Assembly (NCBI GenBank): GCA_038380435.1
Contig: JAWZYU010000010.1
Location: forward strand, 43,620,135 to 43,684,134
Length of the DNA stretch: 64,000 nt
Direction of reading: 5' to 3'
Source: Ryuthela nishihirai
Taxonomy: Eukaryota; Arthropoda; Arachnida; Araneae; Heptathelidae
In this document: piece after piece, positions 42,868 through 53,347 of the stretch
How the letters are laid out: the number at the start of each line of letters is the position of its first letter
Position numbering within the stretch: the stretch's first letter is position 1
Program-made: the position numbers and the translations under genes
The notes under the pieces: model-generated
Seen by the model: the letters and a program-made list of their open reading frames with translations, nothing else
The model's database searches: none
Told to the model about the DNA's origin: nothing

Positions 42868-43867
42868 ATTCTAAAACAAATTCAAAAACTATATTACTCT
42901 ATTCCTATTAGAATATTGAAACGTTTTAACAATAATATCTCCTCACCCCTATTCCCACTCCCCATCTTTGCTCTTTGTCTGGATTGTCTGCAATCGTCTT
43001 TTTTCCCCTTTTCATTCATTTAATATTACTCTCTGTTGTCGTAAACTTAGAGAGAAGAAAAGGAAGGTTTAAAAGGTTTCTTTCTTTTATCATATTTCAT
43101 ATTATATGTTTGTCTTCGTCTCTGCAACTTGTCGTTTTGTTTATATGTATCAAATAATTATGCAATTCCTGTAAACATGTTTGTGTTTTTGTACTATCAT
43201 CAATATTTCTTTTTAATTTCTCAAATGTACTGGGGCATAAATCCACTTGAACGTTTAAATTAATATTCAAAATTACCTGTATCTTGGATTTATATAACCC
43301 CCTGCATGGAATAAATTATTATTATTATTAACAAATTGAACTTTATATTTCGAAAACGAAACTTACCAGAAAACTCGCCAAAAGGGATTTTTAGGAGACA
43401 CCTAAGATAAATATTTGCACAATAGCTGGAAGCTATTGTTTAACTACTGAACAAAAATTTAAATGATTAAGTATTAGGCAAATTTGAAAACGCTGCTCAA
43501 GTTATGGGCGAGTAACAGAAAATGTTTAATGGCGAATATTTTCTTTTGAAGTATGATAAAAGACATCGTCTAAGTGGAAACATTTCCATTTTTCATCGTG
43601 TCACTTTAAAAGGAGCTTAGAAGGACAAAAAAGCAAAGATTGAAGTATTACTACTCAGAATATTACCAAGAGACCAATCATGGGAAGATAAGGGAAAACT
43701 GACCTTTCTCTTCTATAAAAGAGGGTGTAGAAGACTTCACTGAATCATACCGCAAAGTGTTGAAAAGTCTTCAAGTTAGCATCGAAGTGAGCACTTGAAG
43801 TGAAGTTTTGTGCTGTTTTTCTTGTTTAGTATATGCAAAAATAAATAAAAATAAATTATACCTCGAA
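42868..43867. other. unassigned DNA, possibly LINE 3' tail
   Basis: No motif. The start may be 3' untranslated sequence of the LINE above, ending near the ATTATTATTATT run at 43317-43330. The remainder is unassigned. Confidence 0.3.
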
Positions 43868-43945
43868 CTTGGTGCAGACAGACCATAGAGAAGGTTTGCG
43901 AAGAAGTTGAGACCTCATCAGAAGAAATAACTCCTAGATCCATTG
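43868..43945 (-). mobile_element. SINE-A fragment, decayed
   Basis: The reverse complement reads TGATGAGGTCTCAACTTCTTC then CAAACCTTCTCTATGG, matching the SINE-A body. Confidence 0.5.
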
Positions 43946-44092
43946 AACCATTTTGTTTCTATTCAGATTCAAACATGATTAGCTATTTAGTGCCCACCCT
44001 GTATATGAATAAGATGTATACCTTGCAATTGACTCCAAATACAAGTACAGTGAACCTTTGATTTAAAGTACTAAAGGCAGGAAAGAGATTTT

Positions 44093-44142
44093 CATTAATG
44101 CCGAAAGTTCGGTAAATCATTTTCGAACATTCGGCATTAATG
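44093..44142. repeat. 19-bp inverted repeat
   Basis: CATTAATGCCGAAAGTTCG (44093-44111) pairs with 44124-44142 with one mismatch over a 12-base loop. Confidence 0.9.
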
Positions 44143-44299
44143 TTCTAATGATGTAGAGTGCATGACCATATTGTATAATAATCAATGCAGTGCATTAGGA
44201 AAGTCATTAAAAAGACTAATGCATATATCTAATACTAGTAATAACAATTAGACCACTAAAATGAATAATACTGTATACTAAAGAGAAAAACATTCATCC

Positions 44300-44700
44300 C
44301 GAGTTTGAAGAACTATAGAGCTTTCGCTGTCCCTTACTAGTAGAGGTTTATAGTGAGGAGCTAGAACATTCCTGTTCTTGTTACTAATAGTAGGTTGGTG
44401 AAGAACAGGGATCCCCCAATTGCCTCTTACTAGTAGGGGGTTGTAGTGAGGAGCTAGAACATTCCTGTTTCTTCTTACTAATAGTAGGTTGGTGAAGAAC
44501 AAGGATCCCTCAATTGCTTCTTACTAATAGAGGGTTGTGGTGAGGACCTAAAATATTCCTGTATCCTCTTACTAGTAAAACGTTGTGGTGAAGAACAAGG
44601 ATCTTCCTATTCTCCTCTTACTAGTAGAGGGTTGTGATAAAGAGCTAGAATCCTCCTATTGCGCCTTACTATTAGAGGGTTATGGTGAAGGAAACTTGGA
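44300..44700 (+). repeat. roughly 58-bp minisatellite
   Basis: Repeated CTTACTAGTAGAGGGTTGTGG, TGAGGAGCTAGAACATTCCTG and TGAAGAACAAGGATC. Two alternating unit types give a period near 117 bp. About seven units, 3' ones more diverged. Confidence 0.9.
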
Positions 44701-44976
44701 AAGAGCAGCAACAGGTGTGGAGATATTTAAGAGCGAATTGTGACTTTCATTGGACAAAAGCAGATCATAAGTTTGACACAGATTGGACCGATGTTATCCA
44801 TTAAATCCGAATTCTGTAAAATCGCGGTTTTATTGCATATTAGTAAAATAATCTTGGTTGCCTTTGAGGATTTACAAGAAAGAGGAGATGAAATTTTTCC
44901 TCCGGGCAATTGACACTCACAGTGCCTTTCTGCACCTACTGTAAATGATTTTAGGTTTCATTTCCTATTAGAAATC

Positions 44977-45500
44977 CGGTGAAAAGGACCCACTGTATAG
45001 CTGTTAAGAAACAGATGGAAATCTTCTGCCAAGGCCACTGAGACTGTTTTTAAACATGCATTATGTGCTTTAACAAGCAGAAGCTATGACACTTTTTGAT
45101 ATGGAACCATAGCATTTACTAGTACAGGGATTAGTATATTATCCGACAGTTGGCGGTCCTAAGACTATTGTTGTCCCCTTTCTCGCCGGTGTCACTGGCG
45201 CCGCGTCAACTTGGATTCTCAATATCCTTGTTTGTGGCGACTCAGAATGAAGATTATAGTTAGGTTTTGGCGAGTGGTGGACTTCTATAGTACTATTCGG
45301 CCCCGACGGTGGATAGTGGTAAACATGGCATTCTGCCGATGGATGTAGTGCAGTCTCTGAATTGTGGAGTATCTGGGTTTTGTCATTCATTTTATTACCT
45401 GTCCCCTTTCTCGCTAAGGGCACAAAGCAGGTTAGCGGCGATAAATCTTAACGTTGGTAAAGTTGGGATTTGAACCTGAGGATATTGTAATGATTGCCAA
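44977..45500 (-). mobile_element. SINE-B, decayed, split by a 214-bp insert
   Basis: Body GGACCCACTGTATAGCTG, GAAACAGATGG and CAAGGCCACTGAGACTG at 44977-45040; then CCGACAGTTGGCGGTCC. After the insert, GGCGATAAATCTTAACG and GGGATTTGAACCTGAGG (B box) at 45434-45482. Confidence 0.75.
45187..45400. mobile_element. unidentified 214-bp insert with 14-bp target duplication
   Basis: Bounded by GTCCCCTTTCTCGC at 45173-45186 and 45401-45414, a sequence belonging to the host SINE-B (GTGTCCCC...). The insert is GC-richer than its surroundings, open in one minus frame throughout, and has no A or B box. Plus-strand ends are CGGTGTCACTGGCGCC and CATTCATTTTATTACCT. A 14-bp duplication fits LINE-driven insertion of some RNA. 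I do not recognise the source. Confidence 0.65.
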
Positions 45501-47016
45501 CGATTGACACACATAGCCAACAATCGTAGAACTGAAAAAAAAAAATGATACTCAGAAACTAAAGCAACTCGACCAACTAGCACACGAATTATTTGATTCA
45601 GAAGTTTACCTTGCCAGGAATTGCGTCTTGCTGTTTATTATGTTGCGACGTGCAATATTAACGAAGAAAAACTCTCATTCCACTTATGCACGTGCACGAA
45701 AAGATCCCCTCCACTCCCACCCTGACTCTCGTGGTCAAGAATGCCTTCGTGATTACTCCACTCCTTATCTCAAGCGACCTTTTAATCATACATTTGCGGT
45801 TCACCATTGCATCCTCTCCTTCTGTTATTCAAATGAACGAAGCTTCCACTGTTTACTCCGTAGTCTGTGTTTTGTGGTGCTTTTGCTGAAGCTGTCGAAG
45901 TGAAAAGGACCTTGCAAATAACTGCACCGTGTCTGAATGCAGAAAAACGATGGACGAGCGATGGCGTGCAAACACGCTATGGTCAGATTATTATTCTGGA
46001 TGAGGTTGAACGCGAAGCTTTTGAAGAGACTCTCTTTTTGGCTATCAGACAATAATTGGCTCCCCATTGTATAGAAAATCGCAGCTGTGAAAAACCACCA
46101 CTATTCATTCCTGTAAGCTTATGAGCTTTAAGTTAGCAAGCACGCTAGCGAAAGCAACGAGGAAATGGACGAGAAAATATCGCAAAAGACATTCAGAAAA
46201 CTTTCCTGAGCCGTAATTTGAAAATTATATTTCTGATCTTTTTTTTCCATTCTGAACCTGCATGGGATGTACAATTGAAAAGACATTATTAATCAACGTT
46301 GCTAAGATATATCTCGCCAAGTTTTTGATCATTGTTTACGTTTAGAAATCTGGAAATAAAAAAAAAATCTAAAACATATTTGCACGCTGGAAGACTTCTT
46401 TAATAATAGGTTTTGGTTTCATAGATAAAACAACAAAGACTGCCATATGTATGTTGTGATTATACAATGTGTTGAAAACAGTAAATAAGACCGCAGTCAG
46501 TTATTAGATTCTAAGAATAATAAATTTGTAACAAAAGTTATTGTTGCTGTTTAAAAAAATATCTTAAATCTACGGTGTAATCAAACAGCACCATATGTTC
46601 TGACCGTCACTTCATATGTTTACTGAATTTCGTTCTAAACTTCTACCTAAATGACCTTTAGCGAAATATTCAGATTTCAGAGAGTTCTTGTTTTCAACTC
46701 CTCATAGCTGCTTAATATTCATAAAAGTATTCATTGGCTTTTGACTGGAACGTAACATTTTGGAGATAGGTAACATTGTAAAGAGTGAATTTAGTCACGT
46801 ATGGCTGTCTTGAGAGTTTCAGTGTAGAGCTACAACTGCAGGCATTCGATTACTTTCCCTGCTTAGAGAGCTCATTACTTATGAGTTGTAGTGGACTTAG
46901 TTACAAGTTAAATTTCCATTTGATTATGTTAGTTAAAAATTAAAAGAGAAAATGCTTTTGATCACAATTTTAACATTATATCAGTGTTTATTAATTAAAA
47001 TTAATATGCGTTATCC
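45501..47016. other. unassigned DNA, GC-richer at 45640-46070
   Basis: No recognised gene. Frames on both strands at 45628-46067 (62-91 codons) have no motif. The rest is AT-rich. Confidence 0.35.
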
Positions 47017-47017
47017 T

Positions 47018-47060
47018 ATGTGGCAAGCAGCTACTTGAGGAAGTATTTATTATATAGTTA
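47018..47060 (+). mobile_element. SINE-A 3' end fragment
   Basis: CTATGTGGCAAGCAGCTACTTGAGG then TATTTATTA: only the terminal 40 bases survive. Confidence 0.65.
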
Positions 47061-47680
47061 TTTATTCCGTTTCTTAAAGGATTTTCTCTTTCTCTCAGTA
47101 ATGAATTGCTCATAGAATTTATACTGAGTTGCTCAAGAACTTTCAGCACTATGAATTGTTTCTAGTATTATTAGTTGTAAATAGCATTCTGATTTCAATT
47201 TTTGTCTACAATAATCGTTATTATTTTACAACTTAAATAATCTATTAATACGAGGAATTGAAAGAAACGTTGTTTAACAGATCCATGCGCCAGTTTCTTG
47301 TTTTATTTGTTTGTGTTTTTTCTCAAAAACGAACTTCGAAAATTTGAGCCCGACTAGGGTTAGATTTCTATTGACCATCATACTCAACACCTGAAAGGAG
47401 TTGTTAATCTGCTTGCTCATTTAAATTTAGAATACTCAGCTAATAGTTTTCTAAGAATACCCAGCTTATAGGTTGGAAGTCGTATGAGGTCATCAAACTA
47501 TACTTTTTGTTTTCTTTCTTTCATCAGGTATCTGAAATGGAAAGATGCTCAAGAAATTGAATAGTTAAAATTTTGGATTTGCTCACACCAAAAGGTAAGC
47601 AGAAAAACAATCCCTGCAGTTATAAGATCGCTCCGTTCAATTAAAGGCTTTCTTCAGACATTACATCTCTCGCATGATGA
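47061..47680. other. unassigned AT-rich DNA
   Basis: Nothing recognised. Confidence 0.4.
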
Positions 47681-47920
47681 TTTGAAGTTCAACAACATAA
47701 GGCCGAGTCGCAAAGATGCTTTGAAGTTCAACAACATAAGGCCGAGTCGCAAAGATGCTTGGCTACAGATCAAAGGATTAAATGGACGTTTATTTGTTTT
47801 CTCTTTCTACTGAGGTCTCGCCTACTTCATAGACCCTTTATTCACGACCTATTGTAGTGATAGGCTCTTGTCAGATCTCTATTGGATGATGCTTGTTGAG
47901 GTGTGATTTATTCAATTTTT
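47681..47920 (+). mobile_element. SINE-A, decayed, head duplicated in tandem
   Basis: Two identical 39-bp units (47681-47719 and 47720-47758), each starting TTTGAAGTTCAACAACATAA and ending in GGCCGAGTCGCAAAGATGC, which includes the start of the SINE-A head. The rest of the SINE follows (CTTGGCTACAGATCAAAGG, CTACTGAGGTCTCGCC, GGCTCTTGTCAGATCTC). Confidence 0.8.
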
Positions 47921-47934
47921 TTTTTTTATTTATA

Positions 47935-48095
47935 ACCGGCTAGGTCTAGCCGCCTAATGTCCGACCCCGCCTTCTCATGATACAAGCCGTTAGTACCTTT
48001 CAAAAGAGATATTTTCTTTTGGAAAGGAACGGAAGGAGAGGGCTGCCAGTTCAGTATGGCCTACTGACCTGGTCATTTATGGACATTTTTTTTTT
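47935..48095 (+). repeat. repeat C, copy 2
   Basis: CGCCTAATGTCCGACCCCGCC, CTTTCAAAAGAGATA, GGAACGGAAGGAGAGGGCTGCC and TGGCCTACTGACCTGG, ending in a T run. Inverted relative to 40150-40330. Confidence 0.8.
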
Positions 48096-48359
48096 CAACC
48101 CTGCTGAGGAGTGGTCAACTTCACAGGGTCCTGGTGCTGATCATTTATACCTACTGGACTGGTTTATGGATTTGAGCTTGGTTGTGGATCCTGAACTTGC
48201 TGCACTGGTGGGTCTCTGTTGAGGGAGAATCTGCCGCTGCGTTTTCTGTTTGCTTCTGGGTTGCCAGCCCTAAGTGAATAGAGGCATGGGATACTTTATA
48301 TCAGCTGGTGGATAATCCTGATCAGAGGCCATCGCAGGTAGTTAGCATTGTTACTTAGC

Positions 48360-49255
48360 TAGTTGTGCATCGTCAATCCTAAACTGGAGTAATGTGTCTC
48401 AGGCAGGCCGTATGGCTCTTGAAAAAGTCCACTTGAAAAGGTGGTGCCTGAAGTTCCTACCAGCATCGGTGATGTGCGACATGAGATAAACAGAAGAATA
48501 GGGATTGCCGCTGGGACTTTTACGAATATATGGAGAGTATGGAAAAATAGTCGTATACACCTAAAGACTAAAATTACGTTATATAATAGTTTGGTTCTTT
48601 CTTAGGTTAGTTACGGTAGCGAAACATGGACCCTTTGTAAGAAGGATAACAAGAAATTTGATAGGTTGGGTTGTTTTACCTCTGAGCGGCACTTTTTTGC
48701 ACACCATGGGCTAAATGGCCAGGTCACATGGACCCCGAAGGCTCAGAGAAGGTTGGGGGAGGGGACCCACTGGATGAGCTGTTGGGAGACAGATGGTAGC
48801 CTCCCGTCAAGGCCATCCAGCGTGTTCTTTAACGTGCACAGGGTATGGCTCTCCCGCACACGGGGAAGAAATTTGATGCCTTTGATTCTAGAGGCTTACG
48901 CTGTATCTTGGGCATCAGGTAGTTCGGCTTTGTAAGTAATGATGAGATTAGAAAAAGGAGTCATCAACCTCTTTTGAGCAGCATATTTTGCAGGGAGAGA
49001 GACTGCTTTGGTTTGGCCATGTTGCCCGTATGTATAGCTGCAGAATGGCAAAGAGAATTATGAACAGTGTGACTAAGGATATCAGAAAAAGGGGGAGACC
49101 TAGAATACAATGGGCTGACAATGTCAAACAGGACCTTGCTAGAATTGGCCTAGAGTGGCCAAATGCATCAGCTGTAGCTCAAAAGAGACACGTCTGGAGA
49201 GCAAAATTACACAGTCTGGTTTGACCTCCGTAGCCCATGGCTGTATGAGGATTTT
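48360..49255 (+). pseudogene. RTE-like LINE reverse transcriptase 3' end, SINE-split
   Basis: The plus strand encodes, in pieces, EINRRIGIAAGTFTNIW, LKTKITLYNSLVLS, VSYGSETWTLCKKDNKKFDA, then after a SINE-B FDSRGLRCILGIR and a 78-codon frame (48988-49224) with RLLWFGHVARM, KRGRPRIQWADNVKQDLARI and a final WRAKLHSLV. These are the hallmarks of the C-terminal region of RTE/CR1-type LINE proteins. Stops and frameshifts break it and the RT catalytic core is missing. The best of three copies in the window. Confidence 0.88.
48663..48865 (-). mobile_element. SINE-B, 5'-truncated, 12-bp target duplication
   Basis: Only the 3' half, from the GTTGGGTTG tail to CTCCCGCACACGGGG. The direct repeat AAGAAATTTGAT is at 48651-48662 and 48866-48877. 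It interrupts the LINE pseudogene at a KKFDA motif. Confidence 0.95.
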
Positions 49256-49309
49256 GTATGTATGCATGTATACGTTTTATTACCCTCACGTTTTACAAAT
49301 TGACATTCG

Positions 49310-49620
49310 TTTCCGCTGCACATATATTTGGGCGATAGGGAGGGGGGACTGACATCGAAGTGGGCATAATTAAATCTTTGTTAAGCTGAGAGGGAGTCGT
49401 TATAGAAGGTGTGGACACTACTGTGCTAAGGGAATATAGTAGACTCCAACCGAGGCCATTCAGCGTGTTTTCAGCGAACCGGATCATGGTAAGTAATATC
49501 ACCTTCGCTCCTGGGCGATTGGAACTGATAATGAAAGGAACACTCGACACTATCGGAGTTTGAACTCGAAGCTTTGGTTACGAGATTGACTCGCTAGCAA
49601 TTGCTCTGGGGAGGAAGCTA
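49310..49620 (-). mobile_element. probable SINE-B, strongly decayed
   Basis: CCAACCGAGGCCATTCAGCGTG followed by GGAGTTTGAACTCGAAGC and TTACGAGATTGACTCGCTAGC resemble the reverse of the SINE-B body, B box and A box. Much is unmatchable. Confidence 0.4.
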
Positions 49621-49750
49621 CCTCAGACAGCAGTTGTTGAGGCTCCTAACCCAATGTTACCTATAAGCTTTAAAGAGTATGCGAGACCAGAATTTCCTTA
49701 GCGCGCTGAGAAAGTTTCTCATGACGGGGTTATCATTTACGAAACGGTAG

Positions 49751-49817
49751 AGGGAGAATGCGAACTTTTTCACGGAGAATGCGAACTTGTTCACGGAGAA
49801 TGCGGACCTGCACGGGG
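49751..49817 (+). repeat. 22-bp triplication
   Basis: Three units of GGAGAATGCGAACTTGTTCAC, the last altered (GCGGACCTGCAC). Confidence 0.85.
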
Positions 49818-50652
49818 ACCAGCTGCGTACTCGTTTAAGGGAACATTACTCTCGTAACCTAACGTCCCCATGTTTGAGTTGTCACTATGCCCTCCATTGA
49901 GATTTTCTTCACTATCCTTTAATACGCTTTCTGTGAGAAAAGGAAGAAAATTGTGTTTATAAGTGTTCCCATTTGCACTTTAAAAAATATATTGGATATC
50001 CTTGATGGCAAACTTCACCTCTTTACTCTGTTCAGTATGTGTCCTTCCCGTACTCAACTCGGACTCCATGTGACGTGGCTTAACAGGGCGGCGATGGCTG
50101 CCGGGGGTGGGGGGCAATAGCAAATTGGGGCCATCAACTAATAGTCATCACAAGATATATAAGTCCGTGTTAACTTTGTCATTTATACAAGTTTCTTGTG
50201 AAAGAATTTTTTCTGTGGTAAAAGTTTTAAAAAATTGTTTAAGGACATCTTAAGGTCAAGATTTGCTGGGAGAGTTTGTCCTTTATTTATGTAGAGGGAG
50301 ATTTCAATTTTGATTATGACAAAGACATTGACAAATATTGCATCATGGAACTATCAAGATATTTGATGCAGTTCTATGCAACAAACTGTTTACTGCGCGG
50401 TTTGTAATCGGACGGTGGACTTTTACGTGGAATGAGAACCATGCTCAATATCTTTGCATTTAGTACGATTGGGTAAAACTATGGGGGAGGGGCTTCTCAC
50501 AGCTTTACCGATCGAAGGATTTGCATAACTAACACGATAGTCGTCTATAATGGACGAGAAAGGCAAAAAAAAATCCTACCCTGCCTGGCTTACTTTGAGT
50601 GTAAAACTTGCCCCACAGATGGCAAACGATCCAACCGACTGGGCTTCTCTAG
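49818..50652. other. unassigned DNA
   Basis: No recognised gene or repeat. Confidence 0.35.
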
Positions 50653-50663
50653 GCTTCATCATG

Positions 50664-51099
50664 TTGGGTTGTTGGGTTGTTTTACCTCTGAGCGGCACTT
50701 TTTTGCACACCATGGGCTAAATGGCCAGGTCACATGGATCCCGAGTTGGGTTGGGTTGTTTTACCTCTGAGCGGCACTTTTTTGCACACCATGAGCAAAA
50801 TGGCCAGGTCACATGGACCCCGAAGGCTCAGAGAAGGTTGGGGGAGGGGACCCACTGGAATAGCTGTTGGGAGGCAGATGGTAGCCTCTCGTCAAGGCCA
50901 TCCAGCGTGTTCTTTAACGTGCACAGGGTATGGCTCTCACACACACGGGGCCACGGCTTAACGTCCCATCCGACGGACGGCGGCCTTTCCAAGCCCAGCG
51001 GTGTCCCCTACTGACCGTGGGCAGAGCGGGGAATTTTGCGGAGATAAATCTCAACGCTGACCCAGCTGGGACTCGAACCTGGGAACTACAGATTACGAT
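50664..51099 (-). mobile_element. SINE-B with duplicated 3' end, one target duplication
   Basis: From the minus 3' end: a 70-80 bp partial tail copy (50664-50746, GGGTTGTTTTACCTCTGAGC to GGATCCCGAG), then a second complete tail joined to a body that ends in the head at GGGAACTACAGATTACG (A box missing). A single direct repeat, GCTTCATCATG at 50653-50663 and 51100-51110, encloses both, so they entered as one unit. Confidence 0.92.
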
Positions 51100-51110
51100 G
51101 CTTCATCATG

Positions 51111-52049
51111 GCTAGGAAATAAAATAAATAAAATTGTTGAATATGAAAGAAAAGCAAAATTCGCATCTTATATAAGAAAGCAAGTTGCTTTGTAGAAAGG
51201 AAAATTTACCGCAACACTTTCTTTCACAATTTCAAATAATATAGCACTTAATCCTACAACCTACAAAAGCCATGTAAGTCTATCTTCGTTAAGTTCTTTC
51301 ATAAATCCTACAGCTACTTCAGAAATATTTCTTGCACTTATCCCATTTCTTCATCGACGTTGCCATTTCTTTATCTCAGCACTAAAAGAAAAAGATGGCC
51401 AATATCATCCTTCTACGACACTGATCATTCGTTACATGTTCGGTAATAGCAGTTGACAACACACTCACAAAACGAGACACCAAATAATGGATATCACCGC
51501 TGTGCAATGCAGGGCATAAAGGCAAAGTTGTTTGATTATCTGTATTCCATTACCCTTGCTCTCTTGTCCACTCTTTTCTCTCTGTGGCGCGTCTTTGCTG
51601 CTGTTGATGCTTCTATTCAAAGAGAGTGGCGGGATCACTTGCAAGGATGCAAAAAAAAACACGAAAGAATTCCGAAAGGGGACAATGTCCGCTTTCAACT
51701 ATCCGTGACAGATTGATACGTGAATGCGTCTTTTCATTCCGAGAAGGCGACTTTAATAAGACCAATGAAGCACTGGGAATAGTAATGGCTCAGAGGAATG
51801 TCTTGTCAACGTTGTCAGTTAATAAATTGCTGTTTGCTTTGAAAGTGCTGTGGTTTTTTCACAACCATTCTTGTCGTTTTCCAGTTTTGATCAGGAGGCT
51901 GAGGGAGATGTAGTTTTTCTCGACAGTATGGCAATAACCAATTCTGACAAATTCTGACTCTGAGACTACGATTTTTTTTTTTAATCTCAGTGAAAAATTT
52001 TTTTTTTAATTTTCTGAGATTACTTTTGGAATTTACTTTTGGATTTTTT
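51111..52049. other. unassigned DNA
   Basis: No recognised gene. Frames at 51453-51913 on both strands (77-95 codons) have no motif; 51550-51720 is GC-richer. Confidence 0.35.
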
Positions 52050-52430
52050 TTAAATTCAGTAGGGAATAATTAATGGAACCAGCAAAAACTTATTAAGAAT
52101 AATTCGTGGAACACTCAAAAATGTTAATTAGAATAACTATTGTTACCGGAAGGTGAACAAGAATAACTATGGGTAGAAGGGAAAAATAATAGGAATGACT
52201 AGGAGATACAAAACAAAGACTCAGGAATTACTAAGAGTAGCAAAAAAGTTAATTGAAGCAACTAGTGGCAACAACGAAAAGTTAAAAAGCAAAAAATTAA
52301 TAGGAATAACATTATGCTGAATAAGAAGTTATTAGGAATAAATACGCGTAAATTCAATAGGTTAATAAGAATAAAAATAGGTAGAATGAAAAAGCTAAGA
52401 GTAATAAATTGGTAAACCTGTAAAATATTA
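52050..52430 (+). repeat. decayed minisatellite, left block
   Basis: Phrases AATTAATAGGAATAACTA, AGCAAAAAAGTTAATTG and TAGGAATAAC recur every 30-35 bp. The same theme resumes at 55100-55600 and 56030-56590, suggesting one long ancient array later invaded by transposons. Confidence 0.65.
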
Positions 52431-52718
52431 GCGATATGTATTGGTAACCAGCATTTTTTTTTCCTTGTTCCACCAAGCCTACTATAACTACACTTTAGAT
52501 GAGTGGTTCTCAACATTTTATGCTTCACGTACCCCCTGTAAACGTGTGTGTAACTGGCGTACCCCTTGTATAGATAGATAAGACTATAGCTATAGTATAA
52601 CAATGGGAATAAAACATATATATATTAAATTTTGTATTCATAAATTATATATATATCGATAAACACAAAAAATTACATTTTTGCAAGTAGTGTTGCCAAC
52701 TTAGCGACTTTGTTACTA

Positions 52719-53345
52719 CAGTACTGTGCGAATTAGTTGGGAAAAGAGAAGCCTGGAGAACCTCTTCGATCCGGTCACATCCAGCAATCTCCCAAACACC
52801 ACCCAAGGTCATGTTTTGGGGATGTTTCACAGCTTCCGGGCCACAGACGCTTCACCCCATTGAAGGAATGATGGACAGCAAAAAGTACATAGGCGTTCTG
52901 GAGGCGAAAATGGTCCCAACACTGCAGAAGCTGTTTCCTAACGGCGATGGGGTATTTCAACAGGATCTGACTCCATGCCACAATTCTAAGCTAGCTAAGA
53001 GCTTCTTTACCCAGCAACATTTGAAGGTATTGGAGTGGCCAGGAAATTCACCCGATCTAAACCCCATTGAAAATTTGTGGGCCATTATTAAAGCGCGCAT
53101 ATCTAAGATGGATTGTACGACGAAAACCAAAATAATAGAAAGTGTCATGAAAGTGTGGTAACACGACCCTGAAGTGAAGGAAATGTGTGGAAAGCTAGTG
53201 GCATCAATGGTTGAGAGGGTGAAAGAAGTAATTAAAGCTAAGGGGGTCACATTCACTATTAACTATACTATTAAACAAATAAATATTTTAGTTATGTCTT
53301 TGTTACTGCATTTTCCTATTGTCCCCACTAATTTGCACAGTACTG
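52719..53345 (+). mobile_element. internally deleted Tc1-like element
   Basis: Flanked by TA (52717-52718 and 53346-53347). The terminal inverted repeats are CAGTACTGTGCGAATTAGT and, at the right, its near-complement. The N-terminal half of the transposase gene is deleted, so the left terminus passes directly into mid-gene. Confidence 0.88.
52811..53161 (+). pseudogene. Tc1-type transposase, C-terminal catalytic part
   Basis: A 116-codon frame from MFWGCFTASGPQTLHPIEGM; the same frame reads HPAISQTPPKV just upstream. FQQDLTPCHNS carries the second catalytic Asp (family FQQDNDPKHTS) and WPGNSPDLNPIENLW the third catalytic residue (Glu). The DNA-binding domain and first catalytic Asp are missing. 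The frame stops at 53159-53161 (KVW then TAA), but family-like coding (MVERVKEVIKAKG) continues from 53207 in another frame. It cannot be active; the termini may still be mobilisable. Confidence 0.9.
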
Positions 53346-53347
53346 TA

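Noticed and set aside
50721..51014. Conserved protein family suggested by repeated frames (GCFTSERHFFAHHG-like)
   Set aside because: Appears only on the reverse strand of SINE-B copies, so it recurs because the SINE does.
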